Positions 62,601-64,000 of a stretch of DNA of 64,000 nt are shown here, piece by piece. Numbering within the stretch: position 1 is the first letter of the stretch; the number at the start of each line of letters is the position of its first letter. Source of the DNA: Nymphaea colorata (Eukaryota > Streptophyta > Magnoliopsida > Nymphaeales > Nymphaeaceae). The DNA is taken from assembly GCF_008831285.2 (NCBI RefSeq), contig NC_045147.1, positions 1,944,001-2,008,000 of the forward strand, read 5' to 3'. The notes beneath the pieces were generated by a model. It made no database searches. It saw only the letters and a program-made list of their open reading frames with translations, and was not told where the DNA came from. The position numbers and the translations under genes are program-made.

Positions 62601-64000
62601 TTTATACCTCATGTATATCTAAAACTCCTTCCATGAACCATACATCTGGTGGTGTTTGCAAGTGTATATATCGTTCAAAGAGATTAGATCAAGAGAACTT
62701 TTCTTTAGTGTCTATCTGTGAAACATAAATTGTAATGGACAAAACTAGTTCATTCAACTTCTTTTGAGCCAATCTGTTCCTTCTTTTAGTGTGAATTTGG
62801 TTTTATACCACATGAAGAGCATGTTTGACTTGATATACAAATTATAGTTTTTTGAAGATGAGCACATATTGCATGTTTTTTCCACCACATGACCATTTAA
62901 CTTTCAAATAAACAAAGATACTAAGTTGAGTAGAGAATTCTTCAATTACACACCACAGTTACACAACACATGTACATTTAAGCACTTATTACCTGGCTTG
63001 CTGTGGCGGCTAATTTTCCTATAATACCTTCTGCTCTTGATCTCCCCTGTTACCTATAAAATGCTTTTAATGGTGCTTGTGTTGTTATGTCATAACTCTT
63101 AAGTGAGTATAAACTAGCATTATTCTAACATGAAGAAATTTTGAAAATTTTTGGTAGATATAATTTTCAATAAACATCCTTGATTTTAAGAAGCATGGTG
63201 ATCCCATGTCACTTAAAAATGTAGAAAGATTATTATTTCACAAAAAACTTGATCACAAGGCATTGAATATATCTTTTGTATTTAAATGCCAGATTACTGA
63301 AGCCTGATGAGTATAGAAAAGTTTGTAAGTCCTGACATTTTGCTTGGCTTGCAAAGATTTAGCTGAAATTTGCATTAGTGAATTTGTGCTCTTGCCAAAC
63401 TCTTATTTATTTTCACCCTATCCCATAGTTCTCTTTTACTGCTAACATGAGTTGTCATGAATGTTCATTGTTTCTGTATTGTATAAATGATGCATTTCTA
63501 TGCAACTTTTTTGGTTACAATTAATTAGAAATTGTCAATTATAGTTGGCAACAAAGTATCATGCTCACGAGTACAATTATTATCCACTGTAGCTGCTTAG
63601 TGGATTTCATTAAGATTCTCATACACTTTACACAAATGGTTCAGGTTTCTGCCTTGTATTTTCTGGGAATGGCAGGTCATTTTGGGTTGGGCAACACTAA
63701 TACACTTGCTACTGTTGATGTTGCTGGAGCATACATGGTAATTCCTCTGGCACAACTTCTGTGGTTGTTATGCTTTCCCTGTACTTATAAGTTATACCCC
63801 ATCCCTTTTCACTCCTTACCTTCTTCTTTTCTTTTACTATTGCCAAATCCCTATTGACTTTGGTTCTGTTGGCCAGGGTCTTTCTTCTTATTCAGCAGTG
63901 TTAACTGGCATTTTGTCGTTTATGATCACCTATGCCTCCATGCTCCTCTTTCTTCTGGGCCTGCTGATATATATATCTTTGAGAGACATTGATATGCTGC
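15957..64000 (+). CDS. PIGG: GPI ethanolamine-phosphate transferase 2 (PIGG/GPI7 type), gene over 48 kb, 3' end outside window
   Basis: Sixteen exons totalling about 2.68 kb (894 codons) join in phase across 48 kb. Family knowledge: PIGG/GPI7 adds ethanolamine phosphate to the second mannose of the GPI anchor in the ER membrane; it has an alkaline-phosphatase-fold luminal domain and a polytopic C-terminal half. Seen here: an N-terminal membrane segment ([20 protein letters not shown]), then [15 protein letters not shown] with the metal-ligand Asp, [12 protein letters not shown] with the likely catalytic Thr, [12 protein letters not shown] and LSDHGM...GNHGG with metal-binding Asp/His. Exon 14 onward is a run of hydrophobic helices. 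No frameshift or premature stop was found in the reconstructed exons. Introns 11 (21.9 kb) and 14 (14.6 kb) are filled with transposons. The first ATG in frame is at 15957. The junction after exon 2 lacks a GT donor. Confidence 0.92.
16166..16256 (+). CDS. PIGG: PIGG exon 2 (non-GT donor)
   Basis: Acceptor TTTGGCAG. The first base completes a Ser codon, then [20 protein letters not shown] and [11 protein letters not shown]. Homology and phase place the exon end at 16256, but the next bases are GAAAGC, not GT. The only nearby GT (in TTTGTAC) gives an out-of-frame join and an early stop. Confidence 0.75.
16257..17924 (+). other. PIGG intron 2, apparent GA-AG boundaries
   Basis: A 1.67-kb AT-rich intron with a normal ACTGCAG acceptor. 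The 5' end reads GAAAGC where GTAAGC would be expected. No transposon recognised. Confidence 0.65.
17925..17969 (+). CDS. PIGG: PIGG exon 3
   Basis: Fifteen codons, phase 0: [15 protein letters not shown]. Acceptor GCAG at 17921-17924, donor GT at 17970. A second AG at 17932-17933 could serve as an alternative acceptor. Confidence 0.85.
18077..18244 (+). CDS. PIGG: PIGG exon 4, catalytic core
   Basis: Fifty-six codons, phase 0. It holds [15 protein letters not shown] and [15 protein letters not shown], which carry the metal-ligand Asp and the likely nucleophilic Thr of the alkaline-phosphatase fold. Confidence 0.93.
18335..18419 (+). CDS. PIGG: PIGG exon 5
   Basis: Encodes [20 protein letters not shown] and then AFEDDNLL, ending with one base of a split Glu codon. 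Confidence 0.92.
18501..18607 (+). CDS. PIGG: PIGG exon 6
   Basis: Encodes [20 protein letters not shown] and then [20 protein letters not shown] is a conserved motif of the family. Donor TAT|GTAAGT. Confidence 0.93.
18608..19658 (+). other. PIGG intron 6
   Basis: A 1.05-kb intron. Its 18780-19020 part has weakly inverted repeats around 'CAATG...TTGGC', possibly an old MITE, but I cannot support element ends. Confidence 0.5.
19659..19739 (+). CDS. PIGG: PIGG exon 7
   Basis: Twenty-seven codons, phase 0: [20 protein letters not shown] then ADDWDLM. Acceptor GCATAG. Confidence 0.92.
19740..20356 (+). other. PIGG intron 7
   Basis: A 617-bp intron with a short T-tract near 20024-20033. Nothing else recognised. 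Confidence 0.7.
20357..20409 (+). CDS. PIGG: PIGG exon 8
   Basis: Encodes [17 protein letters not shown] plus two bases of a Ser codon. The Asp and His residues of GLDHAGH are metal ligands in the fold. Confidence 0.93.
20497..20599 (+). CDS. PIGG: PIGG exon 9
   Basis: Starts with the last base of the Ser codon, then [20 protein letters not shown] and further to NKHTLL. It follows exon 8 after an 87-bp intron. Confidence 0.92.
20763..20906 (+). CDS. PIGG: PIGG exon 10
   Basis: Forty-eight codons, phase 0. It holds [20 protein letters not shown], the conserved Asp/His metal site, and ends TVNQ before GTATGC. Confidence 0.93.
21033..21503. mobile_element. MITE, GAGCTCGAG-rich hAT-like family
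   Basis: Starts TAAGGCTGTTCACGAGCC and ends in GAATGCTCCTA, imperfect inverted ends. The body repeats GAGCTCGAG-like and GCTTGAGCT-like motifs. MITEs of this look are widespread in plant genomes. No clear target duplication was found, so the ends are approximate. Confidence 0.6.
21752..25058 (-). mobile_element. Non-autonomous hAT-like element, copy 1, split by a solo LTR
   Basis: Ends are CAGCGTTGTTTGTATTGC and the inverse of CAATGTTGTAAAAGGCGTAT. The subterminal DNA is rich in GTATCGTACGATAC palindromes. The element proper is 21752-22041 plus 24663-25058. It is an opposite-orientation relative of copy 2 at 26491-27379. There is no coding capacity. The strand is arbitrary, set opposite to copy 2. 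Confidence 0.65.
22042..24662 (-). mobile_element. Probable solo LTR of a Ty3/Gypsy-type element
   Basis: A 2.6-kb block, GC-richer than its surroundings, with TGTCATACCCC at the left and GCGTTACA at the right, i.e. TG...CA ends on either strand. The flanking pentamers are TTACT and TCACT, a likely target duplication with one change. I saw no gag-pol motifs inside and no second copy of the LTR. The Gypsy assignment is inference from LTR length and the TGTAACGC start on the minus strand. A 188-codon open frame within it resembles nothing I know. Confidence 0.55.
25542..25638 (+). CDS. PIGG: PIGG exon 11
   Basis: Ninety-seven bases: [20 protein letters not shown] then [12 protein letters not shown] plus one base of an Asp codon. 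The length is not a multiple of three, so skipping it would shift the frame. It is bracketed by two opposite-orientation hAT-like copies. Confidence 0.92.
26491..27379 (+). mobile_element. Non-autonomous hAT-like element, copy 2
   Basis: Ends CAATGTTGTAAAAAAGCG and the inverse of CAGTGTTGTATGTATC, flanked by GAAAAAAG (26483-26490) and GAAAAAAA (27380-27387), an 8-bp near-perfect target duplication typical of hAT. The right third is full of GTATCGTACGATAC-type palindromes. It is an inverted homologue of copy 1 (21752-25058). No coding capacity. Confidence 0.75.
27935..28192. mobile_element. hAT-type MITE, GGGCCGGGCC family, perfect 8-bp TSD
   Basis: Begins TAGAGGTGGGCATTGGGCCC and ends GGGCATGCCCAGGCCTA, imperfect terminal inverted repeats. 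Flanked on both sides by ATTACAAG (27927-27934 and 28193-28200). The centre is AT-rich, the ends GC-rich. Length 258 bp. Confidence 0.9.
28201..28378 (+). mobile_element. Truncated LTR element: LTR end plus primer-binding site
   Basis: TGTTGGGAGG at 28201 to CCTCAACA at 28366 has the shape of a 166-bp LTR, followed at once by TGGTATCATAGC, a variant of the Copia tRNA-iMet primer-binding site. The region after it (to about 28510) reads like a short leader or gag start. No second LTR or pol was seen, so this is a relic or a TRIM-like fragment. Confidence 0.55.
28714..28845 (+). repeat. Copia C 5' LTR, left part
   Basis: TGTTAGAATATATTGTAATG... up to CTTACATGT, interrupted here by insertion of element B. 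It continues at 39241. CATGT (28841-28845) is the left copy of the B target duplication. Confidence 0.95.
28846..29094 (-). repeat. Copia B 3' LTR
   Basis: Runs TGTAGAAACAC to CTTCAACA on the plus strand. It differs from the other B LTR by about four substitutions and a 6-bp indel by hand count. Confidence 0.93.
29089..29535 (-). pseudogene. Copia B pol, RNase H C-terminal part
   Basis: Continuation of the B polyprotein after the element A insertion. It carries [34 protein letters not shown] and [14 protein letters not shown], and ends EGEC with the stop inside the LTR. The reading frame joins 34996 onward exactly when A and one CTCCT copy are removed. Confidence 0.9.
29536..30003 (+). repeat. 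Copia A 5' LTR with 47-bp subrepeats
   Basis: TGTTAAAATA... ending TTTCTATCA. It has four or five head-to-tail copies of an about 47-bp unit beginning TCTCCTAGGATTCTATGTTG (about 29643-29810), a TATA-like ATTATAAATAG at about 29831, and a CT microsatellite near the 3' end. Confidence 0.95.
30004..30015 (+). promoter_or_regulatory. Copia A primer-binding site
   Basis: TGGTATCAGAGC, complementary to the 3' end of initiator-Met tRNA as in most plant Copia elements, lies directly after the LTR. Confidence 0.9.
30225..33077 (+). pseudogene. Copia A Gag-protease-integrase and start of RT, ended by a nonsense codon
   Basis: Starts at the ATG 30225. Gag (UBN2-type) has a zinc-knuckle [14 protein letters not shown] at about 31040-31083 in which the last Cys is replaced by Tyr. 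Protease motif [13 protein letters not shown] is at about 31230. Integrase has the HHCC region (LWHSRLGHC...CSSCGLC) and the catalytic region [27 protein letters not shown]. The frame stops with TGA at 33075-33077, where relatives have a Trp codon. The same frame continues open afterwards. Confidence 0.93.
33078..34544 (+). pseudogene. Copia A reverse transcriptase and RNase H
   Basis: In frame with the preceding part. RT has [26 protein letters not shown] and the catalytic YVDD at about 33567-33578. RNase H has [20 protein letters not shown] and [10 protein letters not shown]. It ends QLEGGC with the stop in the 3' LTR. Without the upstream stop codon this would be one polyprotein of 1,439 residues. 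Confidence 0.93.
34539..34990 (+). repeat. Copia A 3' LTR
   Basis: Almost the same as the 5' LTR; shorter by 16 bp in the CT tract. Confidence 0.95.
34996..35955 (-). pseudogene. Copia B reverse transcriptase and first part of RNase H
   Basis: In frame with 35956-37923 across one TAG that replaces the Trp of GSKW (complement of 35956-35958). RT has [31 protein letters not shown] and YVDD at about 35512-35523. RNase H begins [13 protein letters not shown] and is cut by element A. Confidence 0.9.
35956..37923 (-). pseudogene. Copia B protease-integrase, gag absent
   Basis: First ATG at the complement of 37921-37923: [13 protein letters not shown], then protease [13 protein letters not shown]. 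Integrase has [40 protein letters not shown] and [14 protein letters not shown]. It ends in a TAG at the Trp codon of the first RT motif. Normal Copia proteins have about 250-350 gag residues before the protease; here there are about 20. Confidence 0.9.
37924..38968 (-). other. Copia B leader of unknown origin in place of gag
   Basis: Between the PBS and the protease frame lie 1.05 kb without gag motifs. The part at 38640-38935 is an extreme GC-rich CCG/GCA triplet tract. The part at about 38087-38560 is flanked by direct copies of CTTCACCGGATT and has a composition unlike the rest of the element. I do not recognise a protein in it. Confidence 0.6.
38981..39235 (-). repeat. Copia B 5' LTR
   Basis: TGTAGAAACATGAACAAG to CTTCAACT. 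It abuts the PBS complement CTCTGATACCA at its left and the TSD CATGT at its right. Confidence 0.93.
39241..39390 (+). repeat. Copia C 5' LTR, right part
   Basis: Continues from 28845 after element B and its TSD, from AATTGTTAAG to GTGTTTCTACA. The PBS TGGTATCAGAGCC follows at 39391. Confidence 0.95.
39792..42110 (+). pseudogene. Copia C Gag-protease-integrase
   Basis: First ATG 39792 ([16 protein letters not shown]). Gag has a complete knuckle [14 protein letters not shown] at about 40548. Protease motif [13 protein letters not shown] at about 40842. Integrase has [42 protein letters not shown] and [14 protein letters not shown]. Near 42095 the frame is lost, and the coding potential continues in another frame ([12 protein letters not shown]...). 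The 400-bp leader before the ATG is GC-rich with CCG triplets. Confidence 0.92.
42101..43044 (+). pseudogene. Copia C integrase-RT linker and first half of RT
   Basis: In a new frame relative to 39792-42110. It includes [34 protein letters not shown] and [17 protein letters not shown], and ends in TAG at 43042-43044 where relatives read Gln (NGYK then GNGDHT). Confidence 0.92.
43045..44082 (+). pseudogene. Copia C RT C-terminal half and RNase H
   Basis: Same frame as the preceding part after the TAG. It has [15 protein letters not shown] at about 43108, [43 protein letters not shown] and [12 protein letters not shown], ending EGEC with the stop in the 3' LTR. Confidence 0.93.
44077..44363 (+). 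repeat. Copia C 3' LTR
   Basis: TGTTAGAATATATTGTAATG to GTGTTTCTACA, followed by TSD GAGTC. It has 5 bp more than the two-part 5' LTR. Confidence 0.95.
44905..45002. mobile_element. Small MITE of the TGTCGCTAAAA family, copy 1
   Basis: Ends ATTGTGTCGCTAAAA and the inverse of ATTCTGTGTCGCAAAA. A diverged relative lies at 50113-50220 in intron 14. No target duplication was clear. Confidence 0.55.
45050..45066. repeat. TA microsatellite
   Basis: Pure TA dinucleotide run in intron 11. Confidence 0.9.
47007..47043. repeat. GA microsatellite
   Basis: Pure GA run near the 3' end of intron 11. Confidence 0.95.
47524..47740 (+). CDS. PIGG: PIGG exon 12
   Basis: Two bases complete the Asp codon from exon 11, 21.9 kb upstream. 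It encodes [20 protein letters not shown], then a Cys-rich stretch and [20 protein letters not shown]. Donor GC|GTAAGG. Confidence 0.92.
47815..47905 (+). CDS. PIGG: PIGG exon 13
   Basis: One base completes an Ala codon, then [20 protein letters not shown] and [10 protein letters not shown]. Acceptor ATGCAG, donor GAT|GTAAGT. It ends the soluble catalytic region. Confidence 0.9.
47981..49039 (+). CDS. PIGG: PIGG exon 14, polytopic membrane region
   Basis: A 353-codon exon, phase 0, from [20 protein letters not shown] to [10 protein letters not shown]. It has about eight hydrophobic segments, among them [43 protein letters not shown] and [16 protein letters not shown]. Conserved stretches [12 protein letters not shown] and [11 protein letters not shown] support the family. 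Donor GAG|GTATGT. Confidence 0.93.
50113..50220. mobile_element. Small MITE of the TGTCGCTAAAA family, copy 2 (diverged)
   Basis: Shares the order GTGTC...TAAAA, GGTGCATT, TGCTTGG, TTTTTAG, GAATGCAT and ACGACACA with 44905-45002, with many substitutions. Older copy. Confidence 0.45.
50259..50282. repeat. TA microsatellite at the hAT left end
   Basis: A TA run that directly precedes the inferred left terminal repeat of the hAT element. Confidence 0.9.
51303..51652. mobile_element. MITE-like element with CTATGTCAC ends
   Basis: CTATGTCACATGAGTGCGGG at the left and the inverse CTATGTCATATAGAC at the right, GC-rich flanks (GGTGCAGGTGCCGG) and an AT/GA-rich centre. Similar ends (CCCATGTGACATAG) occur at about 46202-46220 and 59223-59237. 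Confidence 0.55.
52033..52247 (-). repeat. Copia E 3' LTR
   Basis: TGTTCAATATTGGAGG to CTTTTAACA on the plus strand; short GA run only. Confidence 0.93.
52248..53604 (-). pseudogene. Copia E RT and RNase H, multiply broken
   Basis: Reads in pieces with in-frame stops, e.g. near 53604, 53475, 53235 and 53140. Recognisable: [42 protein letters not shown] at about 53194-53205, then [25 protein letters not shown] and [12 protein letters not shown]. The product is dead. Confidence 0.9.
53605..55653 (-). pseudogene. Copia E truncated Gag fused to protease-integrase
   Basis: Starts at an ATG (complement of 55651-55653) with [16 protein letters not shown] and passes after only about 40 residues into the gag-protease spacer ([16 protein letters not shown]). 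Protease is [14 protein letters not shown]. Integrase has [42 protein letters not shown] and [14 protein letters not shown]. The expected 200 or more gag residues and zinc knuckle are missing. Ends at a stop within the first RT motif region (GSVE). Confidence 0.9.
55654..56589 (-). other. Copia E leader with imperfect tandem repeats
   Basis: Non-coding leader between PBS and the Gag start. At about 56100-56330 it has several about 55-60-bp imperfect repeats built from CAGATCTGATACAT and TCTTCCACGGCA. Confidence 0.7.
56602..56855 (-). repeat. Copia E 5' LTR with GA expansion
   Basis: Matches the 52033 LTR but has a pure GA run of about 50 bp at 56631-56682 where the partner has only about 14 bp. 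Confidence 0.93.
58208..59905 (+). other. Intron 14 between hAT element and Copia D
   Basis: Holds the 172-bp duplication (58749-59092) and a CCCACGTGACATAG repeat end at about 59223-59237. The rest is AT-rich without a supported gene. Confidence 0.65.
58749..59092 (+). pseudogene. 172-bp tandem duplication of a dead Copia RT fragment
   Basis: Copies begin TTTCTCACCCTTACAATAAG at 58749 and 58921. Both decode, across frames, to the start of a Copia RT (YKIKYKPDG-like, then CLVAKG and DYDE), so an already broken RT piece was duplicated. The copies differ by several bases and small indels. Confidence 0.8.
59906..60147 (-). repeat. Copia D 3' LTR
   Basis: TGTAGAAACACGAACAAGG to CCTTCAACA. Confidence 0.95.
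60142..62103 (-). CDS. Copia D RT-RNase H open frame of 653 residues
   Basis: The ATG straddles the LTR-PBS border: its A is the last LTR base (62103) and TG the first two of the PBS. The protein starts [20 protein letters not shown], which enters the integrase-RT linker at once. Then come [68 protein letters not shown] (about 61105-61116) and RNase H with [19 protein letters not shown] and [14 protein letters not shown], ending EGEC. No stop interrupts it and catalytic Asp residues are present. Lacking gag, protease and integrase, it could move only in trans. Whether it is expressed is unknown. Confidence 0.92.
   Translation of the reverse strand: MVSESQSQELQFTDFLDYRKAEPLTVVDVAEKEQGCDAGIEKEGNRLFGQVYSRRGARTEDVTCGARSTANPNATPSLDEPSPTLKTQDEGEKKNEDLPIALRKGVRSCTQHPIGNFVSYSRLGKDYKCFVSSLSLAVIPRTVAEAQSDSKWADAMEEEMEALRRNMTWEVVKIPETAHLVGSKWVYTIKYKPDGSVERYKARLVAKGFSQKYGIDYLETFAPVAKMKTVRVVISLVVMKEWKMYQLDVKNVFLNGDLEEEVYMHMPPGYEEPKKCCKLKKALYGLKQSPRAWFERLRRVMQHHGYKQGNGDHTLFVKKKEGRVTLLLVYVDDMIVTENDEEEIIKLKGLLATEFDLKDLGKLRYFLGIEIARSSTGLVLNQRKYTLDLLEETGKLGCRPASTPLDTGHKLRLRDGELLGEEAKGRYQHLVGKLIYLTLTRPDITFVVNVLSQFMHAPTDAHLKAVDRVLCYLKRNPGKGLLYVKQETVEIEGYSDADWAGCVDTRRSTTGYCVYLGGNLVVWRSKRHDVCSRSSAEAEYRAVAMGVSELLWLKILLTDIGIEIEGPMKMYCDNKSAINLANNPVLHDRTKHVEIDRHFIRERIDAKELILPYMKSKDQTADVLTKALSSTSFERNVSKLGMFDMYAQLEGEC
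62103..62344 (-). repeat. Copia D 5' LTR
   Basis: Same as the left LTR with about six substitutions. Followed by TSD GTTTT. Confidence 0.95.
62350..63644 (+). other. End of PIGG intron 14
   Basis: AT-rich, no transposon or gene recognised; ends in GGTTCAG before exon 15. Confidence 0.75.
63645..63737 (+). CDS. PIGG: PIGG exon 15
   Basis: Thirty-one codons, phase 0: [20 protein letters not shown] and then [11 protein letters not shown]. It resumes the membrane region 14.6 kb after exon 14. GHFGLGNTN is a conserved motif of this enzyme group. Confidence 0.92.
63877..64000 (+). CDS. PIGG: PIGG exon 16, cut by the window end
   Basis: Starts in phase 0 with [20 protein letters not shown] and continues with [13 protein letters not shown] to the last base. 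Further exons and the stop are outside. Confidence 0.9.

Larger units (their letters stand above)
49040..63644 (+). other. PIGG intron 14, 14.6 kb
   Basis: Contains a hAT transposon (50283-58207) interrupted by Copia E, a 172-bp duplication of a dead Copia fragment and Copia D. The first 1.2 kb (49040-50282) holds a possible old MITE at about 49235-49560 and a TA run. The last 1.3 kb (62350-63644) is plain AT-rich intron. Confidence 0.9.

Overview
The window is nuclear DNA of a land plant, almost certainly a flowering plant. It has GT-AG spliced genes with plant-type products, AT-rich introns and intergenic DNA, and dense Ty1/Copia and hAT-type transposon insertions. I cannot name the species; introns swollen by transposons suggest a medium-to-large genome. 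Three host genes are present. (1) Positions 930-6422 (+) hold the last seven coding exons of a KAC/KCA-type kinesin-14 (KIN-14A/B class); its motor domain lies upstream of the window. (2) Positions 9090-12478 (-) hold a complete five-exon Mediator subunit MED20 gene, tail-to-tail with the kinesin. (3) Positions 15957 to beyond 64000 (+) hold a PIGG/GPI7-type GPI ethanolamine-phosphate transferase, with at least 16 exons and its 3' end outside the window.

Most of the window (about 48 kb) is this one PIGG gene, of which only about 2.7 kb is coding. Its introns are a transposon archive. Intron 10 (4.6 kb) holds a MITE and a hAT-like element that carries a probable solo Gypsy LTR. Intron 11 (21.9 kb) holds an inverted second copy of the hAT-like element, a second hAT MITE with a perfect 8-bp target duplication, a truncated LTR+PBS fragment, and a three-level nest of Copia elements. 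In that nest, A (29536-34990, +) lies inside B (28846-39235, -), which lies inside the 5' LTR of C (28714-44363, +). All three have 5-bp target-site duplications. Intron 14 (14.6 kb) holds a degenerate hAT transposon with terminal inverted repeats and a BED/DUF659 transposase pseudogene. That transposon is interrupted by Copia E (52033-56855, -), and the intron also holds a 172-bp tandem duplication of a dead Copia RT fragment and Copia D (59906-62344, -), which lacks gag, protease and integrase.

All phases of the reconstructed host exons agree, so the PIGG and MED20 reading frames appear intact despite the insertions. The PIGG exon 2/intron 2 boundary is an exception: the junction implied by homology has a GA instead of a GT donor. 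MED20 carries a nearly perfect 89-bp tandem duplication of its first coding exon plus splice donor. The Copia copies are decaying to different degrees: A has one nonsense codon and near-identical LTRs; C has a frameshift and a nonsense codon; B has a nonsense codon and lacks gag; E has several stops and a gag deletion; D has an open RT-RNase H frame but nothing upstream of it.

I see no operons, CRISPR arrays, rRNA or tRNA genes. I found no clearly new protein system. The most interesting signals are architectural: the GA donor, the duplicated MED20 start exon, inverted hAT copies bracketing PIGG exon 11, and the rearranged Copia copies.
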